Below are positions 17,462-27,565 of a stretch of DNA of 64,000 bases, one piece after another. A program made the position numbers and the translations under genes. Position 1 is the first letter of the stretch, and every line of letters begins with the position of its first letter. The notes beneath the pieces are model-generated. The model made no database searches. It was not told the origin of the DNA and saw nothing but the letters and a program-made list of their open reading frames with translations. This stretch comes from Sporosarcina sp. BP05 (GTDB taxonomy: Bacteria; Bacillota; Bacilli; Bacillales_A; Planococcaceae), in contig NZ_JACFTD010000002.1 in assembly GCF_014282005.1 (NCBI RefSeq), positions 62,001-126,000 on the forward strand. Reading direction: 5' to 3'.

Positions 17462-18184
17462 ATGAATGCGTATTTCAAAGAAATCGAATCGTTGATGAAA
17501 AAAGTTATTCATGAAGAACAGCAATCTGTTGAAAAAATTGCGGAAGAGATGACGAAACGCCTTTCGCTTGGTGGTATTGTTCAGTTATTCGGTTCAGGTC
17601 ATTCTCACTTAATCGCGGAGGAGCCGTTTTTTCGCGCGGGCGGTTTAGTACCTGTACGTCCTATTATTGTCGAGTCGCTAATGCTTCATAATGGGGCTTC
17701 CCAGGCTTCTGCGAATGAAAAAGACCCTGAATTTACCCAAATATTTGCGGGTCAGCTAGATATTCGTCCTGAAGATGTAGTTATTATTATTTCAACTTCA
17801 GGACGAAATGTGGTACCAATAGATGTAGCGTATATTGCAAAAGAGTCCGGGGCTTATGTAGTTTCTCTCCAGTCTCTTTACTATAGTACGTCTGAGCAGC
17901 CGTCTAAACACCATTCAGGAAATCGACTTGAAGATGTAGCGGAAGCTGTTTTGAATACGCATGTACCGGTTGGAGATGGGCTTCTGATATCGGAAGGAAT
18001 GTCTTACGCTCCGGCTTCAGGCGTCATTGGGAATATGCTTCTTCATGCGACATTCAGTCGCGTGATTGGTATGATGATTGAAAGTGGTATAGAACCTCCA
18101 ATATTTAAAAGCGCAAATTTGGATAAGAGCTCAGCACATAATGAGCAATTGATTACTACTTATGGCAATCGAATCAAATTTTAA
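17462..18184 (+). CDS. SIS-domain sugar-phosphate binding protein (UPF0309-like)
   Basis: About 240 residues with a single SIS fold: IVQLFGSGHSHLIAEEPFFRAGGLVP near the N-terminus and VVIIISTSGRNVVPIDVAYIAKESGAYVV in the middle, the phosphosugar-binding loops. It resembles uncharacterised UPF0309 proteins and the MurQ family. Its place in a nag operon suggests isomerase, etherase or sensing work on amino-sugar or muramic acid phosphates, but this is inference. ATG 17462 follows GGAG by 8 bp, just after the nagR stop. Confidence 0.85.
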   Translation: MNAYFKEIESLMKKVIHEEQQSVEKIAEEMTKRLSLGGIVQLFGSGHSHLIAEEPFFRAGGLVPVRPIIVESLMLHNGASQASANEKDPEFTQIFAGQLDIRPEDVVIIISTSGRNVVPIDVAYIAKESGAYVVSLQSLYYSTSEQPSKHHSGNRLEDVAEAVLNTHVPVGDGLLISEGMSYAPASGVIGNMLLHATFSRVIGMMIESGIEPPIFKSANLDKSSAHNEQLITTYGNRIKF

Positions 18185-18215
18185 CAGACTACTTTATTAA
18201 AAGGGAGAGTTTAAA

Positions 18216-18482
18216 ATGATTGAGAAAAATTACAAGGTTACTAGCAACGAGGGACTTCACGCCCGTCCATCATCCGTATTAGTTTCAGCGGTGACACCAT
18301 TTACGTCAGATGTGAAACTTGCGTACTTGAACAAGACAGTGAACTTGAAATCGATTATGGGCGTTATGTCGCTAGGAATATCAGCTGGAGCCGATATTAA
18401 AGTAATCGCTGATGGCGAGGATGAAGAAGCACTCATGGCTAGAGTGGATGAAGTAATGAAATCAGAAGGTATCGGTCAGTAA
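18216..18482 (+). CDS. ptsH: HPr phosphocarrier protein
   Basis: An 88-residue PTS phosphocarrier. The active-site His15 (GLHARPSS) and regulatory Ser46 (LKSIMGVMSLG) are both present, so it is HPr and not Crh. HPr passes phosphate from enzyme I to sugar-specific EII components, and P-Ser-HPr is the CcpA corepressor. It usually sits before ptsI; here it is the last gene of the nag operon and no ptsI follows. It could be the only HPr or a second, amino-sugar-linked copy; the window cannot tell. Confidence 0.93.
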   Translation: MIEKNYKVTSNEGLHARPSSVLVSAVTPFTSDVKLAYLNKTVNLKSIMGVMSLGISAGADIKVIADGEDEEALMARVDEVMKSEGIGQ

Positions 18483-18587
18483 TAGCGACGATTTAAGGCA
18501 TTACACTTCCGGAAGTCTTTTGCATTTTGAATGCTTCTATCTGTCTTCTATCGGTATTCAACAAAATAGAATATCTATATAAGCTAA

Positions 18588-18689
18588 GCAAAGGCGCCTT
18601 ACAAGGGGTAGCCGAAGTCCTAAGACTGACGGCGAAGCTGTCTGGCTTAGGGCGGGAGGCATCCCCGAGCGCCGAAGCGAGTTCAATGG
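18588..18689 (+). repeat. Structured ~100-nt intergenic repeat, copy B
   Basis: Related to copy A at 14677-14777. It can fold through CCTAAG/CTTAGG and an inner GACGGC-GAA-GCTGTC hairpin. It ends before a T-run, so it may help terminate the nag transcript. Copies A and B bracket the nag operon in the same orientation. Confidence 0.7.
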
Positions 18690-18736
18690 CATTCTTTTTT
18701 TCATCATAGACAACAAAAGTGTTTCAAATCCTTGTG

Positions 18737-18771
18737 AAAGCGTCATCCGAGTTTTAGCCGGGTGACGCTTT
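18737..18771 (+). terminator. Terminator after the nag operon
   Basis: A 12-bp stem with one G-T pair (AAAGCGTCATCC with GGGTGACGCTTT) around an 11-nt loop. The AAA/TTT ends would serve either strand. Confidence 0.7.
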
Positions 18772-18881
18772 ACTGTTTTACGGGATAGCCAATCGACTTT
18801 TTTTACCTAATTGACCAACTATCAATGTTAAAACAGAAATCGCTGTGATATAGTGAGAAATGATGAAAGAAGGTGTGCGTA

Positions 18882-19853
18882 TTGAGAAAGAAATACGGAA
18901 GACTCAGGAAGACAGAAAATGTTATCGTCTTTCCAGGAACATTTGAAAAGCTTGTTGAAAATGGCCATGTAGCCGTTGAACAGGAGAACTACGAAGTAGC
19001 GGTGGAAGCATTTAACCAGGCGATTGTATATGAACCTGACAATCCGGAATTTCTGGCACCATACGCTGTTGCCCTTTACGAAACAAAAGACTTTCAACGT
19101 GCAAAAGAAATTGCAGCAATGCTCCTTCATAGCGGAACCGCCGATTACGTCGATGCAATGGAGCTGTATTTGACAATTAGCATTCAACTGCAGGAGTACG
19201 ATGAAGTTGAAATGACAATTGATGCGCTAATTGATGAAGGAATCGTTTCGCCTGACATGCTGAACAAATTCAATTATCTGCGGGAATTGAATGGTCGATT
19301 GTCTGAGCGCTATGTACAAGACGAGTCCAGCTATCGAATGGAATTATTCACACTGGACGAATTCATGAAGATGGATGCATTAGCACAACAGTATGCGCTG
19401 GCTTCGCTTGAGGGTAGTGACCTAACTGACTTAGTCCCTTTACTTGAGAAAATCGTAGTGCGGGACGATGTGGCACCGCTAGCCATTACGTTCGCATTGA
19501 CGCTACTGCATCAAACAGGGCACTCTGATGAACTGACAGTGCGGAAATTTGGCTGGGAGAAGTGTGTTGTTCCAGTAGTTATGACATTACCTGGGCAAGA
19601 TGATTTAACGAAACAAGTTCTTGAAGCAGTGGATCGTCTGTTACTACAGGATCCATCTAGATTAGAAATGGCGCAAGGTCTCATAGAGAAATTTGCAATT
19701 ACTGCATTCCCTTTCGGCTGGGGGACGTATCAAGCAGAAGAAGTCGCAACAGCCTATGTAAACTACATAGAAAGTCTGTTTTCCGGTGAGCAGTTACCTA
19801 AGACAGCACTGAACTTATTTATTCAACAGATTGACAACGATTCGGACCTTTAA
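18882..19853 (+). CDS. ysoA: TPR-repeat protein (YsoA-like)
   Basis: About 323 residues, mainly helical, with tetratricopeptide-like stretches near the start (GHVAVEQENYEVAVEAFNQAIVYEPDNPEFLAPYA, read across residues 28-62). It lies immediately before tig, where B. subtilis has ysoA. TTG 18882 is chosen because AAAGAAGG is 8 bp upstream; a GTG at 18873 is possible. It is presumably a cytoplasmic scaffold of unknown partner. Confidence 0.85.
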   Translation: MRKKYGRLRKTENVIVFPGTFEKLVENGHVAVEQENYEVAVEAFNQAIVYEPDNPEFLAPYAVALYETKDFQRAKEIAAMLLHSGTADYVDAMELYLTISIQLQEYDEVEMTIDALIDEGIVSPDMLNKFNYLRELNGRLSERYVQDESSYRMELFTLDEFMKMDALAQQYALASLEGSDLTDLVPLLEKIVVRDDVAPLAITFALTLLHQTGHSDELTVRKFGWEKCVVPVVMTLPGQDDLTKQVLEAVDRLLLQDPSRLEMAQGLIEKFAITAFPFGWGTYQAEEVATAYVNYIESLFSGEQLPKTALNLFIQQIDNDSDL

Positions 19854-19869
19854 CAAAGTGCGAAATCTG

Positions 19870-19897
19870 TTGAAAGATGAAGAGACTATGATATACT
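19870..19897 (+). promoter_or_regulatory. Promoter of tig
   Basis: TTGAAA (19870-19875), 16 bp, TATACT (19892-19897) with an upstream TGA making an extended -10. Confidence 0.5.
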
Positions 19898-19966
19898 GAA
19901 ATGGTTGTCAATGGAGTATATACGTAACAAAAGATATTGGCCAAAACGATTCGGAGGTAATTAATT

Positions 19967-21253
19967 ATGTCAGTTAAATGGGAAAAGCAAGAAGGAAACA
20001 CAGGGATTCTAACAGTAGAAGTACCCGCAGAAGTAGTAACGGTGGGTCTTGATAAAGCATTCAAGAAAGTTGTGAAAACAATACAAGCACCAGGATTCCG
20101 TAAAGGGAAAATGCCGCGTCAAATGTTTGAAAAAATGTATGGCGTAGAATCACTTTACAATGAAGCACTTGATTTCATCCTTCCAGAAGCTTATTCAAAT
20201 GCTCTTGACGAAGCAGGCGTTGAACCAATCGATCGTCCTGAAATCGACATCGAGCAAATGGAAAAAGGGAAAGAACTTATTTTCAAAGCGGTAGTTACAT
20301 TGAAGCCAGAAGTGAAACTTGGCGAATATAAAGGCCTTGAAGTAACACGTCAGGAAACAACAGTTACTGACGAAGAAATCGAAGTGCAACTGAAAGAGCG
20401 TCAACAAAAATTCGCTGAATTAGCTATTAAAGAAGATGGCGCAGTTGAAAATGGCGACACAGTGAAAATCGATTTCGAAGGTTCCGTTGATGGAGAAGTT
20501 TTCGATGGCGGAAAATCTGAGGGGTACGACCTTGAAATCGGTTCAGGTTCATTTATCCCTGGATTCGAAGAGCAATTGATCGGCATGAAAAATGGCGAAG
20601 AAAAAGACGTCGAAGTGAATTTCCCTGAAGAATACCATGCAGCAGAACTTGCAGGTAAACCAGCGATTTTCAAAGTGAAACTTCATGAAATCAAATCAAA
20701 AGAAATTCCAACGCTAGATGACGAACTTGCAAAAGAAATTGACGAAGAAGTAGAAAGTCTTGAAGCATTGCGTACGAAGCTAAAAGAAGCTACTTTGGAA
20801 GAGAAAAAATCGGCATCTGAAGTAGCCCTGCGTGACGATCTTGTCGAAGCAGCTGCGAAAAATATGGAAGTCGAAATTCCTGACGTAATGATCAATTCTG
20901 AAATCGAACGTATGATGGAAGAGTTCGGACAACGTCTTCAATCACAAGGTATGAACCTTGAGCTTTACTTCCAGTTCTCTGGACAAGATGAAGCGGCACT
21001 TCGCGCACAAATGAAAGACGATGCACAAAACCGTGTTCGTGTTTCACTAGTACTTGAAGCGATTGGTAAAGCTGAAAACATCGTAGTTGAAGAAGCAGAC
21101 ATGAATGCAGAACTAGAAAAAATGTCCGCGCAATTCGGTATGGATGTTGAGCAAATCAAAACAACACTTGGTGGAACTTCAGTTCTTGAAAACGACCTTC
21201 GTTTCAATAAAACGGTTGAATTCCTTGTTGAAAACGCAAAGATTACTGAATAA
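19967..21253 (+). CDS. tig: Trigger factor
   Basis: A ribosome-associated chaperone and peptidyl-prolyl isomerase of 428 residues, the usual length. The ribosome-binding loop ([17 protein letters not shown]) is near residue 45. The FKBP domain ([29 protein letters not shown]) follows, then the helical C-terminal arms. It starts at ATG behind GGAGG. It is followed by a good terminator and then clpX, the conserved tig-clpX order of Firmicutes. Confidence 0.98.
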   Translation: MSVKWEKQEGNTGILTVEVPAEVVTVGLDKAFKKVVKTIQAPGFRKGKMPRQMFEKMYGVESLYNEALDFILPEAYSNALDEAGVEPIDRPEIDIEQMEKGKELIFKAVVTLKPEVKLGEYKGLEVTRQETTVTDEEIEVQLKERQQKFAELAIKEDGAVENGDTVKIDFEGSVDGEVFDGGKSEGYDLEIGSGSFIPGFEEQLIGMKNGEEKDVEVNFPEEYHAAELAGKPAIFKVKLHEIKSKEIPTLDDELAKEIDEEVESLEALRTKLKEATLEEKKSASEVALRDDLVEAAAKNMEVEIPDVMINSEIERMMEEFGQRLQSQGMNLELYFQFSGQDEAALRAQMKDDAQNRVRVSLVLEAIGKAENIVVEEADMNAELEKMSAQFGMDVEQIKTTLGGTSVLENDLRFNKTVEFLVENAKITE

Positions 21254-21269
21254 TAACGTGAAATAAGGA

Positions 21270-21298
21270 CAAGGTACGGAATACCGTACCTTGTTTTT
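21270..21298 (+). terminator. Terminator of tig
   Basis: A 10-bp perfect stem (CAAGGTACGG/CCGTACCTTG) with an AATA loop, followed by TTTTT. Confidence 0.88.
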
Positions 21299-21348
21299 CA
21301 TAGAAAGACATAGAACAACCTTCTTGAATAGGGAAGAATTCTAATTAG

Positions 21349-21377
21349 TTGATAAAAATCGGGGAATCTTGTAAGAT
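21349..21377 (+). promoter_or_regulatory. Promoter of clpX
   Basis: TTGATA (21349-21354), 17 bp, TAAGAT (21372-21377). Confidence 0.6.
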
Positions 21378-21402
21378 TGTCACTTGAATAGGGGTGAGCA
21401 TA

Positions 21403-22668
21403 ATGTTCAAATTTAACGATGAAAAAGATAACTTGAACTGTTCTTTTTGCGGGAAATCCCAGGAACAGGTTCGTAAGTTAGTCGCTGGTCAAGGCGTCTA
21501 TATTTGTGATGAATGTGTTGAACTTTGTGCTGAAATCGTTGAAGAGGAAGTCGGACTTGAAGAAGGTTTCGAGCTTAAAGACGTTCCTAAGCCAAAAGAA
21601 ATACAAAGTATACTCGATGAATACCTTATTGGACAGGACCGTGCAAAGAAATCACTCTCAGTTGCTGTCTATAATCACTATAAACGTGTTAATTCAAACA
21701 GTAAGATTGATGATGTCGAGCTATCGAAATCCAATATTGTTTTAATCGGTCCAACAGGGAGCGGTAAAACATTACTTGCTCAAACACTTGCTAGAATCCT
21801 CGACGTACCTTTCGCAATTGCGGATGCTACTTCTTTGACAGAAGCGGGATATGTTGGAGAAGACGTAGAAAATATTCTACTGAAACTGATTCAAGCTGCA
21901 GATTATGATGTGGAGCGTGCGGAAAAAGGGATCATCTATATTGATGAAATCGATAAAGTCGCGCGTAAATCCGAAAATGCGTCGATTACACGTGACGTAT
22001 CAGGTGAAGGTGTCCAACAGGCACTTCTTAAAATTCTTGAAGGAACAGTTGCGAGCGTGCCACCACAAGGCGGTCGTAAACATCCACATCAAGAATTTAT
22101 CCAAATCGACACGACGAATATTCTCTTTATTGTAGGGGGAGCATTCGACGGAATCGAAGAAATTATTAAACGTCGTATCGGGCAAAAAGTAATTGGTTTC
22201 GGTGCTGAGCCGAACTTGGTTATTGAAGAGGATTCTTACCTTGCTAAACTGATTCCGGAAGATCTTCAACGTTTTGGTTTGATACCGGAATTCGTAGGTC
22301 GATTACCTGTTCTTGCAAGTTTGGAACAGTTAAGCGAAGATACGCTGTATCAGATTTTGACGCTTCCGAAAAATGCAATTGTGAAACAATACCAAAAAAT
22401 GTTTGGACTTGATAATGTTGCACTGCGATTCGAAGATGATGCCTTGCTTGAAATTGCAAAAGAGGCAATCACACGAAAAACAGGTGCTCGTGGTCTGCGT
22501 TCAATTATCGAGAATATCATGCTCGACGTAATGTATGAACTGCCTTCTCTTGAAGAAGTGACTGAGTGTGTCATTACTAAAGACTCCGTCTTGGGGCAAT
22601 CAAATCCAATTCTTTTAACGGCGGATGGTACCCGGGTTCGTCTGGATAATGAGAAAGACTCGGCGTAA
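21403..22668 (+). CDS. clpX: ATP-dependent Clp protease ATP-binding subunit ClpX
   Basis: AAA+ unfoldase of about 421 residues that feeds substrates to ClpP. The N-terminal C4 zinc finger (CSFCGK and CDEC) is followed by Walker A (GPTGSGKT), the pore loop GYVGEDVEN, Walker B ([10 protein letters not shown]) and the IGF loop (IGFGAEPN) that docks ClpP. ATG 21403 gives the canonical start [16 protein letters not shown] is the ribosome binding site. It has its own promoter and terminator. Confidence 0.98.
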   Translation: MFKFNDEKDNLNCSFCGKSQEQVRKLVAGQGVYICDECVELCAEIVEEEVGLEEGFELKDVPKPKEIQSILDEYLIGQDRAKKSLSVAVYNHYKRVNSNSKIDDVELSKSNIVLIGPTGSGKTLLAQTLARILDVPFAIADATSLTEAGYVGEDVENILLKLIQAADYDVERAEKGIIYIDEIDKVARKSENASITRDVSGEGVQQALLKILEGTVASVPPQGGRKHPHQEFIQIDTTNILFIVGGAFDGIEEIIKRRIGQKVIGFGAEPNLVIEEDSYLAKLIPEDLQRFGLIPEFVGRLPVLASLEQLSEDTLYQILTLPKNAIVKQYQKMFGLDNVALRFEDDALLEIAKEAITRKTGARGLRSIIENIMLDVMYELPSLEEVTECVITKDSVLGQSNPILLTADGTRVRLDNEKDSA

Positions 22669-22681
22669 CGCCTGAAGGATG

Positions 22682-22737
22682 AAGCTGACTCCGATGACGC
22701 GTGTGAAAATGCGCTCTTCGGATGTTAGCTTTTTTTA
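22682..22737 (+). terminator. Terminator of clpX
   Basis: A long imperfect stem (outer AAGCTGAC with GTTAGCTT, inner CCGA/TCGG and CGC/GCG) is followed by a run of T. Confidence 0.8.
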
Positions 22738-22792
22738 AACCTTTGATCAACCTGAAAGTTGGATATACATAATTAATGGAGGTGACTTCCGC

Positions 22793-25117
22793 ATGTCAAC
22801 TAATAAATTGAACAATATACCATTGTTGCCGCTTCGTGGGCTACTTGTATACCCTACGATGATTTTACATATTGATGTTGGAAGAGAGCGCTCCGTATTT
22901 GCCATTGAACACGCAATCGCACAAGATAACCTTATTTTTCTCGCTGCGCAGAAAGATTTAAGTATAGAAAATCCGGAACCGGAGGATCTGTATAAAGTAG
23001 GGACATTGGCGTTTGTTAAATCGATGATACATTTACCAAACGGGACGTATCGCATACTTATTGAAGGAATTGAACGTGCAGAATGGTCGGATTATGAGGA
23101 AGCGGATCTTTATCCCGTGGTTAAAGTAATTGGTTATCCAGATGATGAGGAAATTGATGCAGAATCAGAGGCACTAATGAGAACGCTACTTACATATTTC
23201 AAAAAGTACTCAAAAATCTCGAAAAAAGTGACAGAAGAAACATATGATTCTGTAGCTTCAATTATAGAACCTGGAAGACTGGCAGATACGATTGCTTCTC
23301 ATTTACCGCTTAAATTGGTTGCAAAGCAAGAAGTGCTTGAAATAAAAAATGTCAATGAACGCCTTGAATGGCTTATGAGTAGACTTTATAATGAACAAGA
23401 AGTGCTTAACCTTGAAAAGAAAATTAATGAACGTGTCAGGGAAGCCATGGAACGAACGCAAAAAGAGTTTTATTTGCGGGAGCAGATGAAGGCAATTCAG
23501 ACTGAACTGGGTGATAAAGACGGTAAAGGTCTGGAAGTTATAGACTTGACTAAGCAGATTGAAAGTTCCGGTATGCCGGGAGGGGTTAAGGAAACTGCGT
23601 TGCGTGAGCTTGACAGATATGAAAAACTACCATCTGCTGCAGCTGAAAGTGGAATCATCCGCAATTATATCGAGTGGCTCGTAACGTTGCCGTGGTCCGA
23701 TGCGTCAAAAGACCAGCTTGATATTAGTCGCTCGGAAGAAATATTAAATCGCGACCACGATGGATTAGAAGCTGTTAAAGAACGTATTCTTGAATATTTG
23801 GCAGTTCGTCAGTTAACGAATTCATTACGGGGACCCATTCTTTGTCTGGAAGGTCCACCTGGTGTTGGAAAAACATCCTTAGCCAGATCTATTGCAGAAT
23901 CTCTTGGCAGGAAATTTGTTCGAATCTCACTTGGCGGAGTCCGCGATGAGTCGGAAATTCGCGGTCACAGACGGACTTATGTCGGTGCGATGCCAGGAAG
24001 AATTATACAGGCGATGAAAAAAGCTGGTAAGATTAACCCTGTGTTCCTACTGGATGAAATCGATAAGATGTCGAATGACTTCAGGGGTGATCCATCGTCC
24101 GCTATGCTTGAGGTACTTGACCCCGAACAAAACAATAAATTCAGTGATCATTACATCGAGGAACCTTATAACCTATCGAATGTCTTGTTCATTGCAACCG
24201 CCAATGATTTAAGTGCTATTCCGGGACCGCTTCGTGACCGCATGGAAATCATCTCAATTGCCGGTTACACAGAAATTGAGAAGCGCTCTATTGCGAAAAA
24301 TCACTTGATACCGAAACAGTTGAAAGAGCATGGATTGACCAAGTCGCAAGTGCGTATCAATGATCCAGCGATTCAGGACATTGTAAGGTATTATACGCGT
24401 GAAGCAGGTGTACGTGGCCTAGAACGACAAATTGCAGGTATTTGCCGTAAAGCTGCGAAACTGATTGTCACTGGTGAGAAGAAAAGTATCACGGTTAGTC
24501 CAAGAACACTGGAATCACTTGTCGGTAAGAAGAAATACAGGTACGGCCAAGCAGAAACAGTGAATCAAATAGGTGTGGCGACAGGACTTGCTTATACGCA
24601 AGTTGGTGGAGATACATTGCAGATCGAGGTTTCTTTATCGCCAGGAAAAGGTAAACTTATCCTGACGGGTAAACTTGGAGATGTTATGAAAGAGTCTGCA
24701 CAAACTGCCTTGTCCTATGTGCGTTCGAAAACGGTGAAATTCGGAATTGATCCGGACTTCCATGAAAAGTGTGATATTCATATCCACGTACCTGAAGGCG
24801 CAATTCCTAAAGATGGTCCATCAGCTGGTGTGACGATTGCTACAGCACTGGTCTCTGCATTGACGAAACGGCCAGTACGCCGTGAAGTCGGGATGACTGG
24901 TGAAATTACACTGCGCGGTAGAGTTTTACCGATTGGTGGCGTGAAAGAAAAAACATTAAGTGCACATCGAGCTGGCTTGACGACGATTATCTTGCCAAAA
25001 GACAATGAGCACGACATCGAAGATATTCCAGAAAGCGTCCGGGAGGAACTGACATTTAAACTTGTTTCTGACGCAGAAGAGGTCCTCGAAATTGCATTGG
25101 AGGAGACTTCCGAATGA
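22793..25117 (+). CDS. lonA: ATP-dependent protease Lon (LonA)
   Basis: Cytoplasmic AAA+ protease of 774 residues. An N-terminal substrate domain opens [16 protein letters not shown]. The ATPase has Walker A (GPPGVGKTS) and Walker B ([10 protein letters not shown]). The protease domain has the Ser-Lys dyad, Ser677 in DGPSAGVT and Lys720 in [16 protein letters not shown] precedes the ATG. The stop overlaps the ysxC start (ATGA). In B. subtilis lonB lies between clpX and lonA; it is absent here. Confidence 0.98.
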   Translation: MSTNKLNNIPLLPLRGLLVYPTMILHIDVGRERSVFAIEHAIAQDNLIFLAAQKDLSIENPEPEDLYKVGTLAFVKSMIHLPNGTYRILIEGIERAEWSDYEEADLYPVVKVIGYPDDEEIDAESEALMRTLLTYFKKYSKISKKVTEETYDSVASIIEPGRLADTIASHLPLKLVAKQEVLEIKNVNERLEWLMSRLYNEQEVLNLEKKINERVREAMERTQKEFYLREQMKAIQTELGDKDGKGLEVIDLTKQIESSGMPGGVKETALRELDRYEKLPSAAAESGIIRNYIEWLVTLPWSDASKDQLDISRSEEILNRDHDGLEAVKERILEYLAVRQLTNSLRGPILCLEGPPGVGKTSLARSIAESLGRKFVRISLGGVRDESEIRGHRRTYVGAMPGRIIQAMKKAGKINPVFLLDEIDKMSNDFRGDPSSAMLEVLDPEQNNKFSDHYIEEPYNLSNVLFIATANDLSAIPGPLRDRMEIISIAGYTEIEKRSIAKNHLIPKQLKEHGLTKSQVRINDPAIQDIVRYYTREAGVRGLERQIAGICRKAAKLIVTGEKKSITVSPRTLESLVGKKKYRYGQAETVNQIGVATGLAYTQVGGDTLQIEVSLSPGKGKLILTGKLGDVMKESAQTALSYVRSKTVKFGIDPDFHEKCDIHIHVPEGAIPKDGPSAGVTIATALVSALTKRPVRREVGMTGEITLRGRVLPIGGVKEKTLSAHRAGLTTIILPKDNEHDIEDIPESVREELTFKLVSDAEEVLEIALEETSE

Positions 25118-25695
25118 AAGTCCATAACGTAGAAATGATAATGAGTGCTGTACGACCCGACCAATATCCGTCTGAAGGGTATCCGGAATTTGCATTAGCA
25201 GGCCGGTCCAACGTCGGTAAATCATCTTTCATAAACAAGATGATTGGTAGAAAAAGCCTTGCCCGAACTTCTTCGAAGCCAGGTAAGACACAAACATTAA
25301 ACTTTTATAAAATCGAAGAGCAAGTATTCTTCGTCGACGTACCGGGATACGGCTATGCGAAAGTAGCGAAGTCATCTCGTGAAACATGGGGGAAATTCAT
25401 TCAACAATACATGACTGAACGAGAACCACTTCGTGCTGTCATTCTAATTGTTGATTTACGCCATGCTCCAAGTGCTGATGATTGTGCTATGTACGATTTC
25501 CTTGTAGAGAATAATATGCCTGCAATCATCATTGCGACGAAAGCGGATAAAATTCCAAAAGGGAAATGGGAAAAGCATAAAAAAGTAGTTCGTGAAACAC
25601 TCGCAATGCGACCATACGATGCGTTAATTGTCTTTTCATCTGAAAAGGGAATTGGTATGGACGAAGCATGGAAAGAAATCGAAAGTAGAATGTAA
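25114..25695 (+). CDS. ysxC: Ribosome biogenesis GTPase YsxC/EngB
   Basis: A 193-residue TRAFAC GTPase needed for 50S subunit assembly. It shows the G1 loop (GRSNVGKSS), G2/switch I ([10 protein letters not shown]), G3 (DVPGYG), G4 (TKADK) and G5 (FSSEKG). It is co-translated with lonA through a 4-bp overlap, as in B. subtilis, and closed by a strong terminator. Confidence 0.97.
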   Translation: MKVHNVEMIMSAVRPDQYPSEGYPEFALAGRSNVGKSSFINKMIGRKSLARTSSKPGKTQTLNFYKIEEQVFFVDVPGYGYAKVAKSSRETWGKFIQQYMTEREPLRAVILIVDLRHAPSADDCAMYDFLVENNMPAIIIATKADKIPKGKWEKHKKVVRETLAMRPYDALIVFSSEKGIGMDEAWKEIESRM

Positions 25696-25711
25696 CTGCA
25701 GAATTGGGAAA

Positions 25712-25749
25712 CCTGGAAGACGAGATATAAATCGTCTTCCGGGTTTTTT
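25712..25749 (+). terminator. Terminator of the lonA-ysxC operon
   Basis: A 12-bp stem (CCTGGAAGACGA with TCGTCTTCCGGG) and an 8-nt loop, followed by TTTTTT. Confidence 0.9.
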
Positions 25750-25820
25750 AGTGTATGTTGTCGCATAAAATCTCAATGAACAAAACGGATTTGCTGGAAT
25801 CAAAATATGTTGTTATTCAG

Positions 25821-25904
25821 TCGTACACTATAATGATTTCTTCGTACAATTTTCTGATTCTGGCGTATAGTTTAGTCAAACTGTCGTATAGTATTAGGAT
25901 ACGG
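25821..25904 (+). repeat. Four-unit 21-bp phased array, core TCGTAYA, upstream of hemA
   Basis: The heptamers TCGTACA, TCGTACA, GCGTATA and TCGTATA start at 25821, 25842, 25863 and 25884, exactly 21 bp apart. Three of the four are preceded by CAG or CTG. The 14 bp between cores are poorly conserved. The array lies in a 416-bp gene-free region between ysxC and hemA. Nothing else recognisable sits there apart from the hem promoter. Its design parallels the 20-bp arrays around 62.1 and 63.3 kb. Confidence 0.7.
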
Positions 25905-26066
25905 TAAAAAATAGTTCCACTAAATTTGGGTTGGGCTTGCACATTAATTGCATGTGAATTCTAAGGCTGTTAGACTTAGATTGTAATCATTATAAATAGT
26001 TACGTTTAACCGTTAGTAGTCATATGTTGTTCACAATTTCCAGTAAGAAAAGTGATAGCTATATGG

Positions 26067-26072
26067 TATAAT
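26067..26072 (+). promoter_or_regulatory. Extended -10 of the hem operon promoter
   Basis: TGG precedes TATAAT, a good extended -10; no clear -35 is seen 16-18 bp upstream. It lies 40 bp before hemA. Confidence 0.5.
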
Positions 26073-26111
26073 GGGAAGCGTGAAATAGAACGTGAGAGGT
26101 GTGAACACCTG

Positions 26112-27476
26112 ATGCATACAATCGTAATCGGTGTCAATCACCGGACAGCACCTGTTGAAATAAGGGAGAAATTATCTTTTATTGAGTCAGAACTGCCACA
26201 GGCGATGCAAACATTGCAACAGCAAAAAAGTATATTAGAAAATATTATTATATCGACATGTAATCGAACTGAAATTTATGCCGTTGTCGATCAGCTGCAC
26301 ACGGGTCGATATTATGTGAAAAACTTCTTGGCTGAATGGTTCGATATGCCCCTTGAGTCATTTTCATCGCATCTTATTATCATGGAAAATGATGGTGCAA
26401 TTGAGCATCTGATGCGTGTATCAGCAGGGATCGATTCCATGGTTCTTGGTGAGACGCAGATTTTAGGTCAAGTGCGGGACAGTTTCCTTGAAGGCCAAAC
26501 GATTGGTACAACAGGTACTTTTTTCAATGAGTTATTCAAACAAGCGGTAACACTTGCGAAAAAAGCGCATACGGAAACGGCAATTGGTGATAACGCAGTC
26601 TCCGTTTCCTATGCAGCTGTAGAGCTCGGAAAAAAGATCTTTGGCACATTGGATAAAAAGCATGTGGCTATTCTCGGAGCGGGCGAAATGGGTGAACTTG
26701 CAGTTAAGAACTTGCATGGAAGTGGTGCGAGTAAAGTGACAGTTGTTAACAGAACACTGTCAAAAGCAGAAGCACTTGCCGATAAATTCGGAGGCATTGC
26801 GAAATCAATGCAAGAACTGCAATGTACACTGCTAGAAGCGGATGTATTAATCAGTTCAACGGGTGCAAACGACTTCGTTATCGACTTCGAACTTATGCAG
26901 TTAGTAGAGCGATTACGTAAGGGAAGGCCGATATTTATGGTTGATATCGCAGTGCCGCGTGATTTGGATCCGCGAATTGGCGATTTACCGAATGTGTTCC
27001 TGTATGATATCGATGATTTGCAGGGGATTGTGGAAGCAAATCTTGCGGAAAGAAAGCGGGCTGCCGAAGAAATTGGTCTGATGATTGAACAAGAGATAGT
27101 CGTGTTCAAGGAGTGGGTTGCCCAACTTGGAGTGGTTCCTGTCATTTCGGCACTTCGTCAAAAAGCACACCGTATCCAAATGGAAACGATGGCGAGTATT
27201 GAAAACAAAATGCCTGAGTTGACGGACCGTGAGAAAAAAGTCTTAAGCAAACACACGAAATCGATTGTCAATCAATTACTGAAAGACCCCATTTTACAAG
27301 CGAAAGAACTTGCGATGGATTCAAAATCAGTCGAAAAACTGGAGCTCTTCCAACAAATATTCGGCATCGATGACGACGTTGTGAAAGAGAAAGAAATGCT
27401 TGCAAAACAAGCGAAAGAACGGTTAAAGGTCAGAGCAGAAAGACATGCGACGGCACAACCGGATTTGACATTTTGA
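26112..27476 (+). CDS. hemA: Glutamyl-tRNA reductase
   Basis: A 454-residue NADPH-dependent enzyme that makes glutamate-1-semialdehyde from glutamyl-tRNA, the first committed step of heme synthesis. Catalytic Cys50 is in [12 protein letters not shown]. The substrate region [15 protein letters not shown] and the nucleotide-binding [13 protein letters not shown] follow, with a C-terminal dimerisation helix. ATG 26112 gives the standard N-terminus [18 protein letters not shown]. It is the first gene of hemAXCDBL. Confidence 0.98.
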   Translation: MHTIVIGVNHRTAPVEIREKLSFIESELPQAMQTLQQQKSILENIIISTCNRTEIYAVVDQLHTGRYYVKNFLAEWFDMPLESFSSHLIIMENDGAIEHLMRVSAGIDSMVLGETQILGQVRDSFLEGQTIGTTGTFFNELFKQAVTLAKKAHTETAIGDNAVSVSYAAVELGKKIFGTLDKKHVAILGAGEMGELAVKNLHGSGASKVTVVNRTLSKAEALADKFGGIAKSMQELQCTLLEADVLISSTGANDFVIDFELMQLVERLRKGRPIFMVDIAVPRDLDPRIGDLPNVFLYDIDDLQGIVEANLAERKRAAEEIGLMIEQEIVVFKEWVAQLGVVPVISALRQKAHRIQMETMASIENKMPELTDREKKVLSKHTKSIVNQLLKDPILQAKELAMDSKSVEKLELFQQIFGIDDDVVKEKEMLAKQAKERLKVRAERHATAQPDLTF

Positions 27477-27490
27477 ACGGTTGTCAATGG

Positions 27491-27534
27491 GGCGTTTCCG
27501 CATCAGTGTGATACACTATAGATGCGGAAACGCC
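27491..27534 (+). other. Large perfect hairpin between hemA and hemX
   Basis: A perfect 14-bp stem (GGCGTTTCCGCATC with GATGCGGAAACGCC). The 16-nt loop carries a second small hairpin (AGTGT-GAT-ACACT). No T-run follows, so it is more likely an mRNA processing or stability element than a terminator. Confidence 0.6.
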
Positions 27535-27565
27535 TCTATTAGTTCGGAAAGGCAGAGAAGTTATC

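Larger units (their letters stand above)
18483..18881. other. Intergenic region after ptsH
   Basis: About 400 bp without a gene. It contains structured repeat copy B (18588-18689), a strong bidirectional-looking terminator (18737-18771) and the upstream region of the TPR gene. Confidence 0.7.

Noticed and set aside
18216..18482. Calling the HPr-like gene crh
   Set aside because: Crh lacks the active-site histidine; His15 is present here.
19903..27490. The 12-mer GGTTGTCAATGG before tig and again after hemA
   Set aside because: Two 12-bp matches in 64 kb are expected by chance and no further similarity surrounds them.
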